The notes beneath the pieces are model-generated. The model was not told where the DNA came from and searched no databases. It saw only the letters and a program-made list of their open reading frames with translations. The position numbers and the translations under genes were made by a program. This document shows positions 10,951 to 22,800 of a DNA stretch of 64,000 bases, one piece after another; within the stretch, counting starts at the first letter, position 1, and each line of letters opens with the position of its first letter. Source of the DNA: Larus michahellis (Eukaryota > Chordata > Aves > Charadriiformes > Laridae). The DNA lies in contig NC_133918.1 in the NCBI RefSeq assembly GCF_964199755.1, positions 1,860,001 to 1,924,000 on the forward strand, given 5' to 3'.

Positions 10951-13900
10951 GCCTTCCCCCAGAGGGTTGGAACATCTCCAGGGCTGGAAGGGACAGCAAT
11001 ACTAGGACATGGAGGAGGTGACATAAGGACATGGCAGCCCTAATACAGATGGAGTCTCAGCAGAAGTGTCACCAAGGACCCTGTTTTCTTCTGTCATGTG
11101 TCACTGCAAGGTAACGCTGCCGTTTGCACGGTGCCAGTTATGGCTGCCAGGGTGAAACGCCAGTGAAGTACCCTCACGGTTATCTCATCAGCACCTTTCA
11201 GGAGTACAAATAAAAAGACAAGGGGAATCCTCATCAGGAGACCCTTGCTCCTGTTGCAGTCTGATAGGAGGAGACGGCCTCCACCCATCCTGCCGGGCCC
11301 CGCCAAACCAGCTTCTGCTCCTCTTCTTGGTGCGCATACTCACCCGCCTTTACTTTTGCCCGTAACCTCTTCTTTTACCTCCATTCCTGTCCTAAAGCTC
11401 TTTACAACAAATCTGCTAATTTCATGCCCGAGCACTAGCTCCATCGCTTCTGTAAAAATACATTTTAAATACATGGATGAATGCATGCACACACCGTTAT
11501 ATTCTAAAACCGGAACATCATGCACCAAGCAGGACGTACAGCAGCCCGTGAACGCTTGAGTGGATGGTGCTGGAACCTATTTCTGCAGTTCCACACTTCG
11601 TCTGTGGCCAACAATGAATATGTTTTGTTTAACCAAGTGAAGTTTTCTTCACAAGTGAAGAAAAAAAAAAGGAAAAAAAAGAAGGTCCTTCAGCAATATT
11701 GCAGCTGCTCTTCATATGGAAAAACAGTGGCTAAAGTACTACACGTTATTTCAGTCAAAACAAAGAGAAAGAGCTAATGCTGTGGACCGCGGCTTTGGAA
11801 TCACTGCGGTACAGCTGTGTAGATTTTAAGGCCAGAAAAAAAATTCGTTAAGATGATCTAGCCTGTCCTCCTGTGTTACACAGGCCAAAGAAAATTCCAC
11901 TCCATCATTCTTGCTTTCAAGCCTCAGGAGCAGAGATCATGTGGACTGTTATTGTTTGTCACTGTGCTGTAATGCATTCTTGGAGCACTTCAGACTGTTC
12001 TCTCCTCTCACTAAAATGCTGTCCACCAGCTTTTTATTTCCAGACTTTTCTAAAGACGCAGTACGCAGGGTTCTGGTGAGCGTGGTTGTGAATACCCGTG
12101 CAGATAGAGATGTTAACCATTTTAAAACAAACACCGTGACTTGTTAACAGTTTTCGCACTTACACGTTTTAGCCTACGCGCTCCGTTCCAATCAAGCAAT
12201 ACACAGCGAGGCTCACGGCAGACTGACGTCTCGAAAACTCCAGTAGCCAGGTTGCCACGACCAGATGAGCGTCTGGGCAAAGGTATCCGTGACTACGTTT
12301 GCACGAGGGAGTAGGGCCCCGGAGTTACCATCCCGTCAGGAATCTCTGCCCGTATCGCAGCCCCTTGGGGGGACCCCAGCGCTCCCACATGCAGGTAACG
12401 GTCCTGGAGCTTGTCCTGCGGCGTCACCAAAACCAACTTAAAACACGGCTTGGCGTGCGGTGTCTGTATTTATACAGCCAGCTTTCCTGGGTCTGGTACA
12501 AAGCCCGCAGACATCAATGAAAAACTCCCACCGACTTCGAGAGGGTTGCGATTGGGCTTTCCATGAGCAAAAACCTGCTCATTTCAGTGTGTGTGGAGGG
12601 TGAAATAAAAACTTCTAAGACCTCTGGGGCAAAGGAAGGGGCTGTGTTTGGGGTATTTGTCCTTTTTTTTTGGGTTTTTGTTTTTTTTTTTTCCTTGTGT
12701 TAGCTGGGACTCTCCCCATTACAGAGGTGTGACGAGTCCTGCACGCGGGAGGAGCGGCCTCTGCGCGATCAGCCATCACTGGCAGCATCGCAGCACAGCG
12801 CAAACCTGCACGGCTCCATGCAGCAAAGCAATTCCAAACACCGAGCCTTGGTGAGGAGCCCTGACCTGGTGCGCAGGGATACGACCCCCGCGCGCCTCCT
12901 CACTTGTACAAATCTCGGTGAATTCTGAACTAGGGCCACGAGTGCTTGAACGCCGCCCCTCACCCCCGCTGTAGAGAGTGCTGCTGTAAAAAGTACCAGG
13001 CTTTTTGGGATACGTACCTTGAGACATCCAGAGGGGTCTGAAACACAAAGATGGATTTAAATATCAGGCTTCTTCAAGTTGTTCCATAAAATAATTAGGA
13101 TCTGAGGTACTTAAAAATCACTTAACATTTTAGAACACAGGCTGCTGAAGCCCTGATGGGTCAGGATTTATGTTACAATACATTTATGAGTAAGAAACCC
13201 AGGTATTTTTAAATGTGATCATTTATCCACCAGCTTCCTGTTGTGAGCAGGCTGATATTGGGTCCAGAAGTCAAAGTCCTCTAGCCGTCGTCTGTGAAAC
13301 CACCCTCTGAAATCCTGTTCAACAAGTCCAAATAAAGCCCTGAGCAGGGCTGATGCTCAGCGGCTCCCATCTCTCTGGTGCGGTGCTGGGTTGCGACGGG
13401 CTGTACTGGAAAACCTCAAGCGTGTCTTTTTCCAGTGTGGACGGCACCCTCGCGTGGGAGACCCCCATCCCTGCGCACGCAGCCCAACTCGGGAGAATCA
13501 AAACTCCGAAGATAAAACGAACGCTGATCAGCATCCAGCCGGGGGTGCAGCGGGGTCGGTGATGGCGAGGCGAGTGCTCCTGCGCCATGTGGCACGCGGG
13601 GGTGGGACGGAGCTGCTGGGGACTGCAGCCTCACCGCTCCATCTTCCCACCAACAAACCTCACCTCGGTTATAGTCTGGAAAATAGTCGGATTCTTACAT
13701 TTAAGTTCAAGTCAGTCTGGAGTCCCGACTCTCTCATGGCACCTCATCCTACCGTCTTGTTCGTGCGCCTCGCAATCCTAGTGATCCCAAAGCCATTGTA
13801 ATTCAAGACCAGGACAGAGCATATCCACGGGCTGAGTTCATCTTCTCCTGAAATAGATCCTGTTTATGAAGAAAGGGGGAGGCTGTCTTCGGGAGACATA

Positions 13901-14622
13901 CAGTTCCTCAGATCTTAAGAGAGGAGGCTGTGGGACAGTGTCTAACTGGAAGCGCGTCGATAGTTCAGGGGAAGAACGTGCGATTATGTGCACCTGAAAC
14001 CTGACAACATGCTGTTGTAACATGACTCTTCTTTTGAACATACCTTTCTGATTATCACTTAGTGCCGCTTCATCAAAGCAGAGTAAGTTGGGAATGTGGA
14101 AGGAGTCAGCAGTAGCAGACAAACTCCAGAATCTCCTTTCCTGTAGATTACAATTAGGCATGTGGTCATGGTCAGGCAACGAGGGTGACAGTGGATAGAT
14201 ACTATGGGTACTACGGCATAGATACTGTGGCTGCCCCTTCCTTCTCAAGAGGAGGCCCAACAATTATTAATTGCACCAAACTTCCCTTTCTTCTAGAAAT
14301 GTTCTTGTTCCAAATTAGTGATATTACTTATGCCAACGCTCATAACCCTAACAGGCTGGGGAGTCAGAGCGTCCATGTCATCAGCTAAGCTGGGTCATTC
14401 AAAATGAATCCTCACGTGTCTTCGCAGGAGGAGATAACTCTGTTCCAAGCCTGTCGGTAACCCTTTCTTCACAGGATATGAATTCTAGCTCCACTGGGGC
14501 ACCTCCCCATGCGCTTGCTCCCTGCACCTGACTCGAGCCCAGCCAACGCTGAGACTGTGCCAATGGGGTAATGGGCATTTACGTGATTAAGGCGTACCAG
14601 GAGTCCAGCTCTGTTTGCAGTT
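10951..14622. other. intergenic between CpG island and AP3D1 3' end
   Basis: No recognised gene. It holds an ancient CR1-like relic (about 11820-11920), a T-rich GGTTT-type low-complexity stretch (about 12660-12695) and several open frames without recognisable domains, the longest on the minus strand at 13838-14263. In mammals IZUMO4 lies between AP3D1 and MOB3A; I see no IZUMO-like exon here. Confidence 0.5.
11820..11920 (+). mobile_element. ancient CR1-like 3' relic
   Basis: The string GATTTTAAGGCCAGAA, then GATGATCTAGCCTGTCCTCC, then a TACACAGGCCAAAGAA segment follows the order of an old, diverged amniote CR1-type repeat. I recall that repeat from archosaur and turtle genomes as a GGCCAGAAGGGACCAT...ATCATCTAGTCTGACCTCCTG type. 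Ends are approximate. Confidence 0.55.
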
Positions 14623-14624
14623 CC

Positions 14625-14662
14625 TTTAAAGGTCCCTTCCCACCCAACACATTCCACGATTC
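14625..14662 (+). mobile_element. very short CR1 3' stub
   Basis: The sequence CTTTAAAGGTCCCTTCCCACCCAACACATTCCACGATTC is the last part of a CR1 3' end, with a mutated terminal motif. It lies just beyond the inferred AP3D1 cleavage site. Confidence 0.75.
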
Positions 14663-14744
14663 AGAGCTGGGGGACATCACCTCATGCTTCTGGGTCCATA
14701 CAGACTGGAAGGGGCTTACGAAAGGACTATTTACAAAGCCAAAA

Positions 14745-16782
14745 ATTTAACTTTGTTTTGAAAGTTTATTGGATCATCTTGACACAAAATCATTACAGCA
14801 GCTTGTGGTATGTTGTTTTCTGTTTCTTTTTTTTTTTTTTTTTCTCCAAGGGAATGTTGATAGCAAATAAATTTGTGAATGTAACACATCATACAGTTTC
14901 AAAATTCTAGAATCACTGCACAGGATTCTGTAAGAGAAGACTCTACATGCTAAAGTGACAGTTTTCATCCATGAATTAAAAAAAAAAAAAACACTAATTG
15001 AGGAACATTATCCTTTAAGACAATTTTAATATGTTCAGTTTCTAATACACAAACTGGCTAACCAGGGGAGGTTGACCAATACCAAACCCCACCACTTCCC
15101 CAGGAGTGAAACCTGCTGCAAACCAATTCCTGCAGCGCCAAGTGCAATCAGGAGATGAAGCTGGTCCTGGCAATAAAACCACACCAGAGCCTTTGCAAAA
15201 ACACCCAGATATGGGAAAGGTGTAAAGAGCATGAGACACGCTTAAAGCATTCACCCAAAAGCTCAACGCTTTATCCCGTTCCCTGCGCAGGGTTTTAGTT
15301 CAGCTCCGCCGGGCTCTGGTGTCACCCGTGGGAGTGGTGGCGGTGCTGGAGAAGCGCAGAGCAGCCCAGTCCCTCCCTGGGGACCCTCTTGGTAAGAGCC
15401 ACCGACAGCTCCCACCCCACGCCCCAAAGCAAAACCGTTCAAGCGTGTCCTCAGTTTGCTGGGTACGGAACAGCAAGTAAGAGAAATGGGGGGGGAAAAA
15501 AAATAATAAAGAAATCAAAAGCAAGAGATTTCGGAGAAGGACATCAATTAAGCATCTCTGTAAAGGACACGGCGACATCCCTTTCCAGTCAGTGATTCCA
15601 AAAGGTTTCAATAGTGCAGAAAGGGCTTCACTTTGTAAACCCTCCCGTTCTCCCCTCTAATGCCACCCCACGACAGAGCCTTCGGCCTCTCACCCCCCCT
15701 CCCTCCCACCCCGAGGGACACTTCTGCTGCAGGGACCCAGCTGCTGCGCGCGCAGGGCCAGGGGACACTACGGGGACAACCGAGAGCACGACAGCTCCCT
15801 TCTCACAGCACAGAGGGAACGGGGCTGTACCCGCAAACTGTTCAGAGCGAAGGGAGTACAACGCGTGGGCATCGCTAACCTGGTAGTGGTCAACCTCTGC
15901 TGGCGAGCAAAATGATAAAAAAAAAATAAAGCAGGAACAGACCCCTTTGGATTTCCAGTTTCTTGCTACACCCTAAGCTTTTCAGGAATGTGAAATTGAA
16001 GTGGACTCATAAAACACATCGGCAGAGACTGCTCAAAGGGGAGAGGCATGACAGACTCCATTTGCTGGGGCGGTCAACAGGAGCAGAGAACCAAACAGTA
16101 ACACTTTCAGCCCGTTCCATGCATTCACGCTCTACTCTTCCAGCTGTCACTAAAAGAAGGTTAAGGCTCGAGGCAACTACTAGAAACAGAAACTCAAACA
16201 TCCCAGTTCTCTCAGGGCTCATTTGGATTAGCTCAAGGAGATGGAGGATGTTTATATGCCGATCACAATAGATCTTGAGATAATAATAATAAATCATATT
16301 TAAAAAAAAAAAAAAAGAGGCCTTCAGGTCCAGCACCAGCCTCTGCTAGAAATATACATCGACTACAGCAGCCCTGAAGACATATTCCATGGCTATGGAT
16401 CAAGTCAACCTTCCCCGGCAATAAGCACAAGCAACAGACTCTGTGCTACTGTTGGTAAAACTCTTAGTCCACCGTCCCTCGCAGATGGCAAGGGACCACC
16501 ATGAGCTGCTGAATAAATAGCGTCCCTCCCTCCCTCCTCCAGTCACGTCACCAGGATCTCTTTGGGCTAGAAAGGGTTAACACCACAGTTTGTAAAAAGT
16601 TTTGAAATAAAAAGGTAACATACAGCCTTAAAATGTCTAAACTGCAAACAATGGTGGAGTTAACTGAAAAGCACGTGCCCCAGGATAGTACATGCGTACG
16701 AGGGAGAAACTTAACACTTGGGTCTGCTCGTCTTTACACATTAGGTGTGTTTCTTGTAGTTGGAGTATTTCATAAGGAATAT
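14745..16782 (-). other. AP3D1: AP3D1 3' untranslated region
   Basis: The stop codon is at 16785-16783. Going left, the only clear canonical AATAAA on the minus strand is at 14770-14765, in a CCAATAAACTTTC context, so cleavage about 15-25 bases further left is inferred. An ATTAAA near 15029-15024 is an alternative. This gives a UTR of about 2.0 kb. It contains poly-A/T runs and a GC-richer middle (15300-15880) but no recognised element. Confidence 0.55.
14765..14770 (-). terminator. AP3D1: AP3D1 polyadenylation signal (AATAAA)
   Basis: TTTATT on the plus strand reads AATAAA on the minus strand, about 2 kb past the stop. It is the only canonical hexamer I found on that strand between the stop and 14.7 kb. 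Confidence 0.55.
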
Positions 16783-16878
16783 TCAGCACTTGGACAATGT
16801 CTCTTTCATCTCATCCAACAAGTTGCTAAGCAGGGTGGAATCATTACATTTCCCATCTATGGATACAGAGTTCTCTCC
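16783..16878 (-). CDS. AP3D1: AP3D1 exon 32, terminal coding exon (aa 1186-1216)
   Basis: Encodes GENSVSIDGKCNDSTLLSNL through KETLSKC and TGA; 96 nt, acceptor CTAAG after a long pyrimidine tract. The C-terminus matches delta-adaptin. Confidence 0.98.
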   Translation of the reverse strand, partial: GENSVSIDGKCNDSTLLSNLLDEMKETLSKC

Positions 16879-19800
16879 CTTAGAAAGAAAAAGAAAAGAG
16901 AAATCCATTAGCTCCTCTTCTAGGCAGGGACAATTTTATTCCCAGCCAAGCGCAGGAACTGGGAACAGCCGGTGGAGCCCCCACAGGGACGAAGCGGGCT
17001 GAGCCCAGAGGTCAGTTCGGGGAAGTCACCAGCGCTGCTCCTACCCACCAGCTACACGCTGGGGAAGAGGAAACCCCCGGGGAGGAAGGAGCTTTGTAGC
17101 AGCACAACGAGAACTGCTGGCTGCGCAGTTAAAGCCCCCATGGCACCCCGGATGATTTAGACAGGATTATTTCCCCCTTTCTGTTAAGACAGGGAAGGCT
17201 GTGGATTTAGCTTCTCTCGGGTCTTGTTTCAGAGGGTTACAACGCTCTCACCTTTTTTACCAGTAGGCAGACGTGATGGCCTTGGATAGAACGACTGTAC
17301 ATTGATGCACACGAATCAACGCGTTCCACAACTATAAAAAAGCAGGAGTTTTCGTTTAGCGGGACAACTTTTTAATACAAGATTTGCTTCCCGTGACTAG
17401 GCACTGCTGCTTTGTCTGGCCTCAAGGAACAGAAGCTTCTACTGAGTGAGGGGAGGAGAGAGTCAGGGTTAAGATGATGTATGTGCCTGGCTCCTATCTG
17501 GGATATTTTGCAATAATGATGTTAGTCCTTTGTCTTTTAAGTAAGCTGCAAATTTTTTGTGGCAAAAAAGCTGATTAGAGCGTAGATCTCTTCCCCAGAA
17601 ATACCTCCAGTGAGGCAATGTCTAATGTGTACACCAGAGCATGATGAAACAGCCATTTGTTTCGCTTCATCCAGTACTTGTTTTACTTTACTTACTAAGT
17701 GCTTTGCTTTAATTAATAAGCCCAAGCTTGAATAGCTCGGGCTCTCCCTTGCTGAAACGAAGCGCTGAGGAAAGAGGGAGGCTGAAGCACTGAAGATCAA
17801 ACACACTCCCCAGGGAACCGTTACAGCCCTGACTAGAAGCTGCTCCTGTGACACCTGCCACGTGCCTCGCTGGACTGGGGGAAAGCCACAGGGACGCCAG
17901 GAGAGTTCATTTTAAAGAACGTTGCATGCTTTAAGCATACCAATGTATTACAAACCAGGTTAAAAAACCCTCCTCTCCCAGATGTATTTAATCTGGACAT
18001 TTAACCTGCTTCTGTCGTTGTTGAGGCCACGGAGCGTTGCGCTTGCCAAGCACAGCAGAAATTTTAGAATATGGAATTTTGCAGAAGGTTCTGCGTCAAG
18101 GAAGACTCACCTGAAAAATGATGATGAAAACAGATCTTTGCCAGTAGATGTTGGAAAGAAATGCTAATTCCATCTACTTTAATAGAACTCATGTGCAGAT
18201 CTCCAGACTCTAGGAGCTTGGCAAAAGCATCACTGCAAAACAGGACGGAAAGTAAACACTCGTACTAGAAATTCAAGTGTAATCCACCACATCAGCCCCA
18301 TGCAGACCTTGAGACATCTCAGGATGCAGAAGTCTAAGTACTACCAAGCTCTAGGAAAAAAGGTTTACAGCAAATATGGGAACGAAACTCCAGAATCCAC
18401 TGGAGCACCCTGCGACCTCAACCAGAGCTACTTCCACACCTCTGCCAGCCTACAGGGCATACAGCTCCTTCTTCAGAATCACTTGAAATAAGTTGCTGGA
18501 CATATTTTAACAGTCAAATATTACACAAGAGAACGGAACTGTAATCAAAGCAATCACAAGCAGCCACAGTCAAAAGCATGCTGCGTGTCTTGCAGAGATG
18601 GCCTGCAGCCAAAGCTCAGCTTCACATGGGCGGCGAAAGCACCAATGTTGTGCTCCCTAAATGGCACTTACCTATAGCAAGGCGTCGTGATCAAGTATGA
18701 AGCGCAACTGAAGTGCAATTTGAAATCTAGTTTTTCATGGGTTGAACCTTCATCATTCTGCAACAGGTCAAAGGAAAGGAGATGAATGGGAGCCCCAAGG
18801 CAGCAAGAGGAGGCACCACCCCCACCTACCAAAACAGGCACCGATGGAGACTTTAGGGCTCAATTCCCTTTGATATACCCTGGCTAGGCCTGAAGGATCA
18901 GTCTGAGAACGACCATCACGCTACTACATCAGGCCAGTTAGAGACAAGATTTGGACAGCCGGGTTGATACGCACACCGAGAGCAGGTAAGGGACACAACT
19001 GGAGGGATGCGGCTGCATTTCTCAATGTGCTTTGCTGAAATACATTGAGCAGACAATTTAAATTAACACTTGGAGACGTGGTTTTACAGTTCACCATTTC
19101 CCAAGCAAAATAATAAGCTATAACTCCCAGATTCTTAGGTACTGGAAATAGGACTGGTATGTTATTTTTAAGAAACCCTTAAAATAGAGATAATGGCTGA
19201 CTCAGAATTAGCCACAACTGTCTCCATTCACTTCTTTCGAGCTGTTCACGCAGCTCCTTCATTTTACTGAATTTTACTGAAATAAGATCAGAACCCCATA
19301 TAGCCTTATACAGGTCAACCCCTATTAAACAATGCCTTCAGCTAACCTCACTCCTGTTCTGGGTTTCCATCCTTATTAACTCTATCTAATTGTTAGGATT
19401 ATTTTGCCAGTCTTGTACCAGGCAGCAGTATCCAACCCATCTTTGGGTAACCGAGATCAGAAGAAACGGACTCCAGGCTGCATCTCTCATGAGATGGTTG
19501 ACATCCTCTCCCCACCAGATGCACCACTGCAGTGACTTTCTAGCTGACAATGTGGCATATGTTTCAGGCTGCATTGCTCACACACTGCCAGGAATGACAA
19601 TTTAGGACATGCTTACGCAGTATTCAGGACACTCTTTGCACAAGATGTCATGTAAAAATACTTCTCACATCACAGAATGGGCTGGTGCAGCAGAGATGAA
19701 ATGATGCCTAAAAAAAAAAGCTCTAAAGCAGTGCTTTCCACCCAAGTCAAGCTCCCTTACGCAGTTCCAAAGGAAGCAGAAGCACAGAGTTTAAAGCTGC

Positions 19801-22800
19801 ACTTACTTTGACTATAAAGGACAGTGTTCCTTTTAACTTCTGAGCCATAACAATACTCTGAAGTGTAAACACAAACTGGGCTTCATTAGAGATTCCTAGC
19901 ACGAAGAGAGGAGAGGGAAAAGTCAAGTCAGAAAATGGTTTCCAGATCTAAGTAATGGTTAGATTAAACTGATCAGTAGCAGCTAAGCTTTATGTACTGA
20001 CTATTTCTGAACCAAGTTTGAAGGTTTCCGTGTAGCTGGAGGAAAGTTATATGCACAATTCCCGCTGTGAACTAACAGCGTAACAGCATTTAGTTCTCGG
20101 GTCTCTGAAAAGCAGCAGTGAGAGCTGGCACCTGGCAGAGGTTATTGAGCGAGGGCCTGAGCAAAAGTATGTCACAGTGGCAACTGTTTGTATAATGGGA
20201 AAATATACAACTTTCCACATAGTTTTCAGAACTAATTTGCATTCTAATGTTCCTGTGCTTCTCTTGTAATATACGGCTCTGTGTTAAGAACTGTCTTATG
20301 CAGACTAAATAAAAAAATACCCCACTGCTTTCCACGGGGGATCAAAATGCTCCCTGAAGCCACTAAATCCCACGAAGACTTCTGTGAGCTCTTTCAGCGT
20401 TCAAATTAACTCTGTGGCAAAGGAAGTGAAATTTGGAGCAGCTCGGCGATTCGACTGTACTATTATACTCTATATGAAGCCATTATTCTTCATCTGTGTC
20501 TAACATTTCTTAAGGGCTCAGCTCCCCAGCAGAATAAGCACATACTTATCGCAAACTTTCACTGCATATGGCCTCTGCCATTAAAAGAATAAGACAACAG
20601 CTCAAGAATCAATCCAGAGCAGATTCTAACGGTTCAAGAACCTATAGCTGTGTTCCATTTTAAATCTCATAGCAAACTCCTCATGAATTTGGGAGTTCCT
20701 TTAGCTGGCAATGCTGGCACGTTCAAAGGTGTGCCAGCCTGCGGTCACTTGAAAAAGGAACTCAGGCATTCGGACCCCCAGCCCTATGTTACAGGCTTTG
20801 CTCTTTTGCTGTGAAGAACCACCTGCGCTTATACCCATACTGTGAGAAGGCTTATCCTGTCCAGTGAATTGTGCGAAAGCCCAGGGAACACCCAGGCAGA
20901 GGGACAAGCCTTTCTGGAAAACAGCAAGTAGCAAGAGGTTCAAACAACTCTTTCCACAGGAGGGCAGTGTAGGACTAGACACACTCCAAGAACCCTGTGC
21001 AAAGCTGCACATACCAGGGGGTAGCTGGAAGGGCACAGGTATCCCATCGTGTACTGATGATCCTTCTGGTCGGAGCATTTTAGTGTTGAGAGAGTCCAGG
21101 ACATTTAGTTCCATGCTCTTAAGGAAGCTAGTGCTTTTGTTTTCAAAGATAACAGAGACGGTAACTTGACTATCATTCTGGAGGTTTCCTTGAATATCGT
21201 AGGTCTGCAAATGAAGAAGAAAAAAAAAATCAAAGGAAAGATTCAGAAACTTCAAACAGCAGAGCACCAGGACAGAACACAGCATCAGAATAAAGCAAAC
21301 TTCAAAAAAGAAGGTAATTTGGTACAGCTATAGCGTAGTGAAAAGCACACTGGTAACCAGCTCCACAGTACTGCTAAACTGTGGGAAAATATCAACTTAA
21401 ACTTGTTAAGTGGGACAGCCAAAGGAATGGCAATGGAACTTTGTTACGTTTCTGCCTCCTGGGATTTAAACAGTGTTTCAGTTAGATATTGTCTACATAG
21501 AGTGCTGTAGGATCCCCAGCGTATGCTCTCTTTTCTTAGAGAGCACAAAAAGAGAAGACATCTATCTGGATCTGAACGCCAAAAAACTCACCATTTTAAT
21601 GTATGGATTTTCAGCAAGAAGGCGGTAACTGGACATAGGCTGAAAAACAAGAAAGAAATCATAGTCGTAACGTAACTAATTTCTCTGAAATAGCGATCAT
21701 TCTCCTTCCTCGCAAAGCAGTTTAGCTCCTGCCTTTTCCCCGAGGCAAGCGCTGCCAGTGCACAGCTACTCACTGGTAGTGGTTCATCATCTAGTGTTCC
21801 ATTCTGCACCGACTCTGTTGTCTCCTCCTCGCTGTGATGACTCTTCTTTTTGGATTTCTTTTTGTCCTTTGATTTCTCTTCTTTCTCTTTCTTGTGCTTT
21901 TTCTTCTTATGCTTGGAGGATTTCTACCAAAAAGAACAAGAAACTACGAGAAACCCTTAAAGAAAACCCTACATTTCCACCCATTACATCATGACCCCTC
22001 TACCAATCTTTCAACTCCAGACTCCCACTCTACACAGCCTTTTGGATGACTGAACGTGGTTTCCTACTACTGCACAAACCCGAAACCCCAACCGACATCC
22101 TGTGCTGAGTCCCAGTAAACTCCTGCTCCCCACTCAGATGACAATACCTTAAACCCAAAGCAGCCTGGGCTCAGCAGAAGGACAAATCTCTTCAACTGTT
22201 TGGAAGCTCAGCTTTAAAACTGCTCCCTGACCCTTAGCTCAAGCAACAACCAAACCTCTTACTATGAAGCATTTCGAGCTCCTCAAGGGCGTAACATCCC
22301 ACTGCTGCCTACTTGCAGGTGGTTGCTACACTGACTGGTAATTGGTAATTCCTGTGGGCTTCTTTTTAAAGAATACGAGACACTAGGAGAAAATGGCTAT
22401 GGGTGTCAGCAATTTAAACCACTTACCTTTCCTTCATCATCCTCTTCTTCATCTCGCTCTTCCCTGTCTTCCTTTTTTACCTCTTGAGGTTCAGCCACAA
22501 CAGCAGCACCCGCTTCAGGCTCACTCTGAGTAGATTAGCAGAAGGATTACGACACTAACGGAATGCATTGGAACCACCGAATCCCACACCAAAGGAAATC
22601 TCAACAGTGACACCCCACCCATCAACTGTTATTTCAAAAAGTTACATTAGACTAACACAGTATCAAGCCTTTTGTTTCATGCTTCTGACAACCAGCAAAT
22701 ACGATCTTGAGGACAAGATACAAAAGATTTCCTCCAAGGAATATGTCCCCTTATATTCCCTGTCTCTTCCTCTAAAATCTCCCATCAGAATTCACGAGAC

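Noticed and set aside
9913..11043. Long plus-strand open frame (376 codons) across the CpG island
   Set aside because: Pro/Ala/Arg-rich composition follows the GC content; both strands are open there, there is no domain, and the frame runs on into ordinary sequence.
13838..14263. 141-codon minus-strand open frame
   Set aside because: No recognisable motif, splice context or codon signal; considered as an IZUMO4 or other gene exon but nothing fits.
17537..17854. 105-codon minus-strand frame between AP3D1 exons 30 and 31
   Set aside because: Does not match delta-adaptin and lies wholly in an intron; exons 30 and 31 join in phase without it.
19660..19710. CACAGAATGG string resembling a reversed CR1 terminus
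   Set aside because: Only about ten bases fit and none of the adjacent CR1 blocks is present.
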